From Glandiceps talaboti (Eukaryota; Hemichordata; Enteropneusta; Spengelidae), in assembly GCF_964340395.1 (NCBI RefSeq), contig NC_135553.1, forward strand, positions 6,159,501-6,223,500: 64,000 nt of DNA, written 5' to 3'. Numbering within the stretch: position 1 is the stretch's first letter; every line of letters starts with the position of its first letter. The translations under genes were made by a program, and so were the position numbers. Of the stretch, positions 27,025 through 37,837 are shown in pieces. The notes below the pieces were generated by a model. The model was not told the origin of the DNA, did no database searches, and was given only the letters and a program-made list of their open reading frames with translations.

Positions 27025-27292
27025 CAGAATGTTTGATTATTTAAATGAATTCATTATGTACATGTACACAACTAGTCAATCATTATTTAAATGAAGTCAT
27101 TATGTAAATGTACACAACTAGTCTATCATTATTTAAATGAAGGCATGTAAATGTACACAACTAGTCTATCATTATTTAAATGAAGTCATTATGTAAATGT
27201 ACACAACCAGTCAATCATTATTTAAATGAAGTCATTGTGTAAATGTACACAACCAGTCAATCATTATTTAAATGAAGTCATTATGTACATGT
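27025..27292. repeat. 46-bp tandem repeat, about 5.5 copies
   Basis: The unit contains ATTATTTAAATGAAGTCATT and ATGTAAATGTACACAACTAG and repeats at 46 bp with one copy shortened near 27150. It lies between the convergent Rab and MIF4GD genes. Confidence 0.85.
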
Positions 27293-28036
27293 GTAACTTT
27301 GATGAACACTGGGGTTAACATTAACAAACTCATAATGAAGGTCACAATCAAGATAGAAGTCATTGGTGTCTACATCTGCCATATAGTGAGTGGCCTTTGA
27401 GTCTTAATCACCAACAAGTATGCAACGTATGCAAGTATATTTTACATACACTTACATATGTAAGTTTTAACATTTAGGTATTCTGCTAACAGCTTTTTTG
27501 GGGTGTGGCTAACTTAATCAGTTTGAATGCCTGGACTATAACAAACAAGTTGAGAGTACGAGAGTCATCATAGTCACAGATCTGTGCTACAGGCTGACAG
27601 GCTACCAATGTACAAAAAAATTGAAAATTATTAACTAATTATAAATTTACATAAAAAAAAACATTACTTGTGAAATTATTGTCAAATACATTGAAATGTG
27701 AATTATGGTCCTGTTAAACAGTACAAGTACAATTTCATAAACATATTACATGTACAAAGTTAATAATCGGTGTAGTAAATTGATGTTAAAAAACAGATCA
27801 TGGAAAATTAAACAATTCACTATTTTATAATTGCTCATAAAAAGCACAATTAAATTGAAAAATATTCACTCATGTTTAAATAGGTGACAACTGACATAAA
27901 TTAATATCACATTACAACATTGTATCTGAGAATACAGGCAAGCATTTAGAAACATCCATACAATACAAACTGAGTTTTATGTAAGTCTTTAACATTTACA
28001 TAACTATGGTGTCTCAAAGTTGGCCCATATCCCTTC

Positions 28037-28431
28037 GGGACGATCGCACAATGTTGCACAAGCTCTATAAGCAAGCTTCGTTTGTTTAGGACAAAACCCC
28101 CTCCCCCTCCCCCTAAACAAATGTTCACAATTGCGACATCGACATGTTCATATATGATGTAAACCACGATGAAAAGAGTAGCGATCACACCACTACGATA
28201 AATGCAATGTAAAAAAATCATGGTCCTGTACTGTATATCACATTAGAAGTAAATTTTAATAAACTTATCAACACCTCAGTAGTAAGTACAGAACTTGTTA
28301 TCATTGAAGGTGTGAAAGTTTTCAAAATTTGGCTTGAAGTGCGAAAATGAAGTTCAGCAATCGCAATGATGCCAGACCCCGCCCCAACGAACGAACTTCA
28401 TTTACTGCGCTTATGTGACATTGTGCGATCA
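28037..28431. mobile_element. Inverted-repeat DNA transposon, copy 2
   Basis: Collinear with 19794-20269: GGGACGATCGCACAATGTTG at the left, then a C-rich CCCCCTCCCCCTCCCCCT segment, TTGCGACATCGACATG, TCACACCACTACGAT, TATCACATTAGAAGTAA and a CATTGTGCGATC right end. The terminal GTCCCT is missing or eroded. The interior is diverged by substitutions and short indels, so both copies are old. Confidence 0.75.
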
Positions 28432-29041
28432 ATATTTTACACTTGCCCATAGACTCACACAAGCTAGATCTGAATGGGATCAATTTCTCACTCACACTTT
28501 CCATATTTCAATAACTCATTTATAATAATTGCATTGTCTCTAACTCAATACCAGTTATCATATCAGTTTACATGAAATCAGTACGTAAAATCTAGATTAG
28601 TTACCCAAGTGTTTAAACTGACATACAAAATATTAATTATAATACAAAATATGGATATCTACACAACTTTTAATAATTACCTTCTGTAGTCTCTTACAGC
28701 GGTTCCAAAACAATACCACACACACTAGTTTAATAAATTCACTAACAAGTATACTTTCAAATTTTTCTGAAAGTTCGTCCGTAACATTAGAACCAACATA
28801 AATCCTGGTTTCAAAACAGGTTTTGTTGAATTACAACTTTTGCCAAACACACTGTACAAAGTTCATAGTAACTTGGCTAGTGTACCTCAAAAGATAATCT
28901 TCAACATGTTGAGATATAACAGCTCACTTGCATGGTTCATGACTGTTGTTATCAAATTGAATCACCAAAAATCTTTAGTCTTGTTCCCATGTTTAGAAAT
29001 AAATCCTTGGATTAAAAAAGCAAATTTCTGTAACTTCCCGA

Positions 29042-29158
29042 TTACTGTATCAGATCATCCCACCATAGTAGAAATCACGAGCAGATTCCTGTAACTTTTC
29101 GTTACTGTATCAGATCATCCCACCATAGTAGAAATCACGAGCAGATTCCTGTAACTTC
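29042..29158 (-). repeat. 60-bp tandem duplication over the MIF4GD stop codon
   Basis: Positions 29042-29098 and 29102-29158 are identical over about 55 bp at an exact 60-bp period. The right copy codes for the last residues of MIF4GD (LQESARDFYYGGMI, stop at 29110); the left copy is a duplicate of the same codons in the 3' UTR. A vestige of a further copy (CTGTAACTTCCCG) precedes it. Confidence 0.9.
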
Positions 29159-32100
29159 CATCCACCTGCTCGTAGTTCTATAGCTTGAAGTAGCAATGGT
29201 CTAGCTAATGCTGGTGTACTCCATGCTAGAATTGCACCACGTATGTCTACAAATAACTCTTCCATTTTGTCTTCATTCACAGCCTCTAATGATTTACCAA
29301 TAGTGTGGAGTTGTGTCACCAGACAATCTACCTGTATGGAACAAGAATAGAGGAACAAATATCAGTTCTAGGTGTCACTGATCAGTCTATCTACTGACAG
29401 GTACAGCTACAAGGTATTCATGATGAGAAATTGACATAATGACATAATTTTTTGGGTGCCAAAGAATTCAAACAATGTCAGTCTGAGATCACAAGCATCT
29501 AATAGTGGCAATTTTAGTCTGAAATGGTAGTCTGTAACTGGACATTGAACTTTTATGTGTATACTCAACTACCTCTAAGCATGGAAATATAACATACTTC
29601 CATGCTCTAAGATACATCATGGAGTGTCAACACAGATTTGCTCTTTTACAAAGTCTTAGATGCAATGTGTTTATGTCTTGAGTACACTGACTTCAGTCAA
29701 AGGTTTGGCCTCTGTCACACGGTCAATGTCACTTTTAGTATAAAACAGAGAGAGGAACCAACTTTACCTCATCATCATTCTGTAGACATTCTGGTCCAAC
29801 TAATGTGAACAAACAATCAAAAACAATACATTCCACTTTAGTATGGTCCTACAAGAATAACATAAATACATTAGTTTAAGTTAGTCACATGTATGGTAGA
29901 GTTTTAAAACTATAATACATACACAGGAGCTTATCCACAAGTATGGTACAATTTTGTTATTGATAATGTTTAGGTTTTGATCTTTTTATAATGTTTTTTC
30001 CAAGCCAGTTACAATCAAATTTGACCAAGTGTCCAAGTTCGCCAGTCTCCACTAACACTTGCTATACTAGTGTATCTTTTCCCTAACTTACATTATTTGA
30101 AGTTCAGTGGTTATTTGAGCCTAAGAGCCCCCTTACATGTCTGAATGAAGTGCTTTCTGTTTGTTGACAGACATGATACATTGCGTCACAGTCACTACGT
30201 AAGTAGTTACTCATCAAAAGATCTGACCACTGCATTTAATTCTGCATGATGCCAGAGTTCATGGGGTGACAGTGAAAGTTTTTTCTGCTCAGAAAGAAAC
30301 TTTTACTTGAATATTCCTAGGTGGGAGCTACCTCTTGTAGAGTGAGACCCCAAACTATGTGTGTAAATGAGGTGACTGCTACACTTTAAAGTAACACATA
30401 AAATTCTCTTACCTGTAAAGTCTGAAATAAATGACAAACAAAGTTGACAAATCCTATCCATCTAGAAACAGATTCTGATCTCAAGTCACATTTATTTTCA
30501 TAATTTTTCTGACAAAGTTTCATCAAGTGTTTGTACACGAAGTTAGCTGAGTTGCTTGTTTCTTGTTCTTTCTGTAAAAAAAAATACAGAAAACATCACA
30601 GAATTTTTACTTAGTAAATTGAGTATCAAGAACCAGCATTTCATTTCTTGGAGACTGTGTCATAGCAAGAACATACCCACTTACTACCACGCTAAGCAGC
30701 CATGCAGTTTTGCAGTTAGTCTTTTAAATAAGACCTGGGATCTGCACTCTGGAGGTTGCTGAACAAAAGCTGAGGGTGACAGTATACCTCTGGTGCACAG
30801 CTGTAAGCACTCGACAGCACCTTTAGGCAGCAGCAGCGACCTGTGATAACTTTTCAACTCAGCAGAATTGCCCGAGGGTTTAGCAGCTAGACTATTTTGG
30901 AGTAGGACTTTTGACCTAACTGTAACTTCACTTCAGATCTGCACTCGACAGGTTGCTGAACAAAAGCCGAGGGCGACAATATACCTCTGGTGCACAGCTG
31001 CTAACACAAGCCCTTGACAGCACATTTAATGCTATGAGATCTATGATAACTTTTCATCTCAGCAGAATTGCCCGAGGGTTTAGCAGCTAGACTATTTTGG
31101 AATAGGACTTTTGACCTAACTGTATCTTCCAAATTTAACATCCAAAGTAACAAGTTTTTAAGACATGTGGCATGCTGTAATCAGTCTTAGCCTATATATA
31201 CCCAACCAAAAGTATATTCAATCTATCATCCATATAAATTTGTGGAAAATTTTGCCTTTTGACAACATGGGCTAAGGCTTTAATTCACAAGATATCTCAA
31301 GAGAGGGAGTGATCAATGTTTGACTTCCATATATGCCCTACTAATTTCCCTGTCACAATAAAATACACCAGGTCCTGCTACTTGTTTTGAGCAAAATCAT
31401 TAGTCACAGTGATGAGTGCTTACCTGTATGATAACATTACACAGTTCTGCTCCAATGGAAGAATACTGACAATCTTCAAGACAAAGTTGTACAATTTCTT
31501 CTAACACCAACGACAAACCTGACTCACTCAATATGCTAGGATCTGTTAGGGTTTCAAAAGACAACAAAGATCTTGTTAAACAAATAGATCTTATGTGGAG
31601 AAGTGATATAATTATACAACATGACATACTACATTGAGGGCATGTACAACGACAAATGATCATAGCTTGTAAGATATGCTGTGTAAGGGAGGGCGCCCTC
31701 ACACAGCTACCATAACCAAGGGGACATGCAGATGCGATGTATCTAGATCTACACAGCAGTGCAAATACCCCTGCACACTACTTGGATAACAGAATATATA
31801 AATCAATGTACCTATACCAACAAGACATTAAGTTTACTCGCTACTAGAGCATCGGAGTCAGCAATATTTGCAGAATGAATTTCTTCATATTACACTACAC
31901 TTACATTATGTAAGCTATATAATAAAGGCCTGAAGGTAAATTTGGATTTTGTGCAGGACCTTGACCAATAGCTTACGTACCATTCCAAGTTTAAGCATGG
32001 CTGTATTCTTCATTTCTATTAACTTATTTAAGTATTATTCAGCTAAAACCTTTTCAACAGATGATCATACTAGTATTAGCAAATTTCATAATACTTTTTG

Positions 32101-34289
32101 GGTAATGTAGGGATTCAAAGTTGATTACAAGTGTGTGCTCAAAGCAGGCAAGACTCAACAAATGCCATGTGCCAGTTTAAATACTGTAGAACAAGCTAGC
32201 ACACTGGTACCCAAGATTTACCTACTTTTACATAGCTATGCTATCCAACACAGCTCTGTAGGCATCCAGTCCCACAACTTTTTGGACTAACTAACCAATA
32301 AATATCTGTGATAAAACCATCAAAATTGCATAAAATAAAATGACCCAGAATTAGTAGAATGGTAATTGTGAGTCTTCATGTGTACTCACCTAATACAGCT
32401 TGTAGTACATACTGCTGTACATGAGTAGAAAACTTTTCCACTTTATATTTCCGAGATTCTTCCTTCAAAAGCATAGAGTTGACACAGGAACCATATTGCA
32501 TCCACTCCATTGATGAACTGGACAACTTATCTTCATCAGGTAAATTTCCTTTCTTAGGAGATGAATTTATTCTTGCTGGTTTGGATGGAAACAGAGAAAT
32601 GAGTTTAAAATAACATGTCAAAACACAGTGACATGACATGTTGATTGCTGCACATTCCTTCTTTTTATACATACTATTGGTAAAACAAGTGATAGTATAT
32701 ACTTGTGTGACATGGGATGAGTACCAACCACAGATCAACTGTACTAGTAACAATTACAGTTACAAGTAACAATTGTATTTAACTTAAATTGTTAGTAGAA
32801 CACAGAAAAACTTTACAATATCTTTACAAATGTACTTACTTCAAAACTTTAAATTACATAAAGTAAATAACATAAAACTATCACAGGATGGTACTACTTT
32901 ACTTAACTTTTAACCATACACAATCAGATATTAGTTGTCGATGCTAGTAGTACACGACCCAGGTTTTGCTAAACATGAAGTACAATAAAATATTCAGCTA
33001 CATTCATTTGTTTACTTTGGAATAACATTGACAAAAGGAATCTCAATGTTCGCAAACATCACTAATCCCATGTTATCTTGAAATAGGTAGAATCAGCTTA
33101 TGATATGTCATCTGAATGGTGCCAGGTGGTTGGAGTTGGAGGTGTGGTCAAATTTGATATGATTTCTTGAAGTAAACACTATTTACAGCAATTTCACAGG
33201 ATTACATGTGTGTAAAAAAGTAAAAAATTGTTGCATTGTAAAATACATTTCACAAGTTGATATTATGTAATCTAATAATCTTGTGCACCAATATACAAAC
33301 ATTGCCTGTCTCTGACGTCTGAGTGATTCGGAGGAAAGATCGAAAGCTTCGTACTCACTTCCAAATAGGTATCTTTATTTCATTATAGAAACATTTGGTT
33401 TATATAAAAAGTACATTATCATATGATATTTCATTTGACCTTGTTTACATTTAATCTACAGTAAAATACAACCATTCCTAGCTACATTTACATACAAAAG
33501 AGATAAAATTAATAAAAACATAATTTATGTAAATTAGTTTCCAGCAATGAATGCCAGAGGACATACAATATGCATGACAAACAAGTTTGGCCTCTTTGTT
33601 ATGTTATGTAATATTTTGTTGTATGAGAAAACCCAAGGTAATACAAATTGTGCAGGTAGTGCATATTTTTACAATGGTTTATATATTGTGAACAATTCGT
33701 TCAAGGTGTATGTCAGTGTTTATAGCACTTCACTTTTTAAAAAATATGGCACACTTTTGTAATACACTAAAGTAATTTCTGTAATTCAACGTAACTCCTT
33801 AATATACGCATAGACAGTAACTGTTCAATTTTTCATGTTATTAAAATCATCCTTGTTAAATTTAAAACATCAAACATGCTAGATTTTTTTAGACATAACC
33901 TGCCCCCTCCCCTCCCCTCCCCCAAAACATGCTAGGTTGAGTTAGTTTTAAAATATCAATAAAATGAATGAACAATTAAAACAAACACCATACACTGAAA
34001 TGTTAATCTAAACTTTCCACAACAACAGTAAACTAAACATGCAATTATAACAGCTAAAAAATAAGTTTTTTTATTTTTTTTTAATTTTTACTACATTAAT
34101 ACCTGGTGGAGGAACATAATGTTGGATAGATGGTTTGTGTTTATTGGGTGTTAGTTTGGGTTGCTTGTTGGAGATCTTTTTAAATTCTAAATCCTCCAAT
34201 TCTCGGCGAGTTTGTTCTTGGTGCCTGGTGATTTGGCTCACAAATCCATGCTGCATGTTCAGACCAGGAGATGGCTTGTACCTAGACAT
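29110..34289 (-). CDS. MIF4GD-like (SLIP1) MIF4G-domain translation factor
   Basis: MIF4GD binds histone mRNA stem-loop-binding protein and links it to the translation machinery. Coding exons in transcript order: 34289-34103, 32575-32390, 31542-31424, 30571-30413, 29848-29768, 29331-29110. All junctions are GT..AG and phases fit, giving 317 residues. Signature segments are LCNVIIQ, SRWIGFVNFVCHLFQTLQ, KVECIVFDCLF and VDCLVTQLHTIGK...MEELFVDIRGAIL...LLLQAIELRAGGW, which match the HEAT-like MIF4G helices of human MIF4GD. The start ATG at 34289 is preceded in frame by a TAG in the same exon (acceptor at 34336), so it is the first possible start. The human protein is about 222 residues; here about 100 extra N-terminal residues (two exons, basic, Gln/Pro-rich) precede the domain. 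PAIP1 or CTIF are less good matches at the C-terminal helices. Confidence 0.88.
30735..31130. repeat. ~198-bp tandem duplication in a MIF4GD intron
   Basis: Two copies, about 30738-30930 and 30938-31130, share GGTTGCTGAACAAAAG, ATACCTCTGGTGCACAGCTG, CAGAATTGCCCGAGGGTTTA and GGACTTTTGACCTAACTGTA. They differ in a CAGCAGCAGC stretch and scattered bases. Confidence 0.85.
31543..32389 (-). other. MIF4GD intron
   Basis: No repeat array or second gene seen, apart from a CTCACAC/GAGGGCGCCCTCACAC fragment near 31689 that recalls the arm of the CTGTAAGRTAC MITE. Confidence 0.6.
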
Positions 34290-34335
34290 TTTGGTTTTTC
34301 CAAGTTTCTTATGCTATATCTCTCTAGCTCTTCAA

Positions 34336-36278
34336 CCTGGTGGAAAAAAAGCTAAATATACAATGCACGGTGGTTTGCATGTACCGATACGACTTGGATT
34401 CTGTTTTTACCATTTTTTTTTGTGGTTCATACTACCTCATAATGACACCCCTTGGAAATCACCCAAACCTCTCCTCCTACAATGTTGGAGAATCAGTCTT
34501 TTGACCAAACCATGTTTATTTGACACACTTTGTATACATGACATAGACCAGACAATCTTGCCTTGGACAATTTGTCATAGCTTCAACCCTACAAATATAC
34601 TATACCATTTACATCAAATCATCCAATACATTTTGGTATTCAGTCTATTTGCCAAAAATCACATATCTTTTATCTGATCTGTATACCTAGGAGCTTTATT
34701 TTCATTTGAGTAGAAATTACCTGTAGAAATATAATGTATGGTCCTAACCAATACCAGGGAATGTCACTATGGCAGTTATTGACTCACTAATGTTCACATG
34801 CAAATTCCTATTCATGGTAATATTTTACCCATGCCCATTGGCTGTGCTCTCATTCAGCTCAGATTCTGCCACAGTCCCCATAGACAGACTGTAGAGGTTG
34901 TACAAATCAAAGTAAAAAGACTATGTCCCTGTCTATTAATAGCATGACGCCTCAATATCATTCAAACACTATTAAAGTATGTTCTGACAGTTCAAATATG
35001 TTGTTACTGGTACACTGTCTTCAAATGCCAATGCAATCTGTTGAGTCTTAGCATATGTTACTAACAATATGATGATACAGGAGTGGAATGCATGGTTATT
35101 GGTGCATATCCTGTGACCAACATTTCTTGTTAATTTTACTTCCTCTGTTCTTTGGTGTTAGATTCACATATTTAACTTTATTTGAATCACAATACATCAT
35201 ACACTGCATTTAAGGTGAACATTCAACATTCCCATAAATTGCACAAATCACAACATTTCATACACTATGTGTATGTTCATTTATGAAAAGAGCCATGCTA
35301 TTTACATTTAAAGGGTCACTCAATCATACCAGTAGACAGGTTTATATAGTACATAGTTTGAATTCCTTCATTGTCAATGTAAATTCTAATTCCAAACTAC
35401 TAGTAAGTACTATTATACCAAGTTACTGATGACTCTTACACATCTTGGCAGCACATAAAAGAGAATGATCATGTGCTTTGTATTTTGTCTTTTGTGAAGC
35501 CCGTCGGACAAAAGTTTTGACATACTAAGATTATATGCTCCTAATAGTGTACCTGAATTGTTTCAAAATTTATCTTTCTTTCTTTTTTTAAATTCACAGA
35601 AAAATGATGATAATGAAATACAACTTAGTACAGCTATGACATGTTACAGTGTATACAAGTTTATAAACATAATGTCCAAATGACTGGAATCCATAGTCCA
35701 TGTAGGCAATGTCCTGAAAGTATTAATACACAGTTTTGAGTTGGGACCTCAGTATACTTTTAGTATCACTATTTACATGTAAATGTATGGCGTTCCAAAA
35801 CTTGGCTACATCATGGATCTCACTAATACTTCCATGGCTACATGGACTCCGAAACCTTCAACTTGAGTATGTACCATATGTGTGTATTACGCCCGAAAAT
35901 TACGTAATACTATTTCTTCCTTTTCTGACGTGGGAAAGAAACACACTAGACGAAATGGGCTGGGTAGCTATGGTTTCCCAAACGATTCCTTTCACCCTTG
36001 GCCCACATAATAACATGGACACAGCATGGATGATGGATTCCACACTACTGCTGCTGCAGTCATGCTTGCAGACGGTGCACGGGTCTATTACTGACAATCG
36101 ACACAACCTTAACAATTATCAGAATCGAGTCCCGGATTACTCCGTATGCAAGCAGGACTACTGCTGCTGTGTGACTGTGACGTACGTACAGTCCGTGTGA
36201 TCGCGAGATAGACCATGAGGGAATATATCCCAAATCAAACCATGGAGGTATACCTCCATGATCAAACTAATACTTACC
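34336..36278 (-). other. Predicted 5' intron of MIF4GD, containing an unusual GC-richer block
   Basis: The donor CTG|GTAAGTA ends at 36278 and the acceptor CCACCAG|GTTGAAG precedes 34336. The block 35740-36230 differs from its surroundings: higher GC, few plus-strand stops over 465 nt, TGACGTAC and TTACGTAAT elements, and several short minus-strand ATG frames (e.g. one starting MTAAAVVWNPSSM). None resembles a known family. It may be an alternative promoter/first exon or an inserted element. Confidence 0.4.
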
Positions 36279-36700
36279 AGCAACGGAATGGTCGAAGGGC
36301 AAGGTCTTTGTCTGCAGGGAACCTGTTCAGTCTTGGTAGCCCCTGAATGTAACAAACACCTGTCCAGAACTGGTTGTCGGCTGCTGTTTACTTTCCCGCC
36401 CACTAATATGTTTCAAATTTTCTTGCTCTCAACTTCTTTGTGCTTGTGATATGCAAAATAGATGAACGCACCAACAGCTAAAAGGAGGAGAATAATAAGT
36501 GGACCTGCTTGCCACAAATGATGAAAGTGATAATGTATTGGCATGTTGGTGAAATTCAAAATGTCAAAAAGTTGAAAAAAACACGACGAACGCGAACGAT
36601 TACCATGTACGTGCGTGTAACTTAATATCCGAACCACTTTCTTGGTCCTTGACAAAACACATGCAACTTCTTCTCGTCTACAATCCCTCGCTTCTCGTAT
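36278..36700 (-). other. Predicted non-coding (for MIF4GD) first exon
   Basis: The right limit is approximate. The exon is defined by the near-perfect donor GTAAGTA at its 3' end. It is not needed for the MIF4GD reading frame but contains the 43-codon ORF at 36413-36544. Confidence 0.5.
36413..36544 (-). CDS. 43-residue single-pass membrane microprotein (unrecognised)
   Basis: ATG in good context (A at -3) opens a 43-codon frame that ends TGA at 36413. The N-terminus is short and histidine-rich (MPIHYHFHHLW), followed by a strongly hydrophobic run AGPLIILLLLAVGAFIYFAY and a charged tail HKHKEVESKKI, so the pattern is a tail with about 10 residues outside and one helix. It fits no family I can name; it resembles small integral membrane proteins in layout only. 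The ORF lies upstream of the MIF4GD frame in the predicted first exon, so it is either a true microprotein gene, a coding upstream ORF on a bicistronic transcript, or chance. An in-frame extension upstream has no ATG. Confidence 0.4.
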   Translation of the reverse strand: MPIHYHFHHLWQAGPLIILLLLAVGAFIYFAYHKHKEVESKKI

Positions 36701-37837
36701 CTTGCATTATTCTTAGAAGAAATAATCCAATAACGCTGTGTACACACCTACAAAACAAATCCACGTACCTAGCCTGTTTACATGTTCAAACCAGGAAGAG
36801 TGTATAGCGCCCTCATACAATTCAATTTATTTCTGTGTCTTTCGAATTCGTTTCTATTCGTTGCATGGCCCTACCAATATATCACTAATGACTTTAAAAG
36901 GAGAAAAGATACATTCAAAAATATTTCTTAATTTCTAGAAATCGTCTCGTTTATGCCTCCTTTATGTTCTACTATTTTTATGTACTTTGCATGTTTGTGA
37001 AACATGAAACAATTGCAAACAAGAGTTGATCAGCCCTCCTTTTGAAGATTAATCTGGGTGAAAGTGAGAAGTAGCCATCTCGTATATTTTAACTTTCTCT
37101 AGCTCTAGGCCCCTGATTTCTCTCAAACACTATTCTCAATATTGCATAAACACATTTCTGGCGCCTTCAACTAACAATGAGAACAAGACAATGATTGTAA
37201 ACAATTGTAAACAAAATAAAGTTGTACAGACGGGATAAATCTACAGTGCATATGCCTATGGGGCTTTCACCACCAGTGGCCAGCTCTGGTAGGAGTGTGT
37301 GGCCAGTGCTGGAAGCCCCATGCCCCATTTTAGACCCACTTTGACCAAAAATGAATACCCCATTTTAGACCATTACAGGTTTTTAAACGATAAAAGTTAG
37401 ACCTAAATACATTTTCCTATTAGAGGGCAACATTTTTGGACAATTGATAAGTTATTATTTGTTAAGGACAATGGCCCACATTTTAGACCAAGCAAAATCG
37501 AAAATGATGCAAAGTGGACCCTGTTTTAGACTCTTCAGCTCGAAAAAATAGACCCCCATTTTAGACCAATCGGCTAGAAAATGCACCCCAAAGGGCGGCA
37601 CATATACGTACACTCCAATAAGGGGAGTAGCCCCACCCCACCCCCTTCCCGGCTCTCACCGTACCTCACCGTCGCAGCTCTGTCGAGAATATAGTAACTT
37701 TGAAGGGGCGCCACCAACGTTCAATCGTCAATATTCCAATATGGCTGCCTCCGCGAAATAATATTACATTTCACCTGTTTAAATGCTTGTCTACGTTGGT
37801 TCCAGCAACCACACAGACATCGAATTCCGTTGCAAAT
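36701..37837. promoter_or_regulatory. Divergent interval between MIF4GD (-) and CCZ1 (+)
   Basis: About 1.1 kb separates the two start regions. It contains five or more spaced copies of CCATTTTAGACC or close variants (37323, 37359, 37477, 37519, 37554) and a C-rich CCCCACCCCACCCCCTTCCC stretch at 37630-37650, with CpG-containing sequence up to the CCZ1 ATG. No TATA box is obvious for either gene. Confidence 0.45.

Noticed and set aside
34135-34677. 180-residue plus-strand open frame
   Set aside because: Antisense shadow of the first MIF4GD coding exon, extended into intron; not supported by any family.
35736-36200. 154-residue plus-strand open frame
   Set aside because: Begins without ATG (TTG), no family likeness, no splice-consistent neighbours; kept only as a composition anomaly.
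36158-36403. Minus-strand 81-residue frame overlapping the 5' exon of MIF4GD
   Set aside because: It starts at GTG rather than ATG and reads across the strong donor at 36278.
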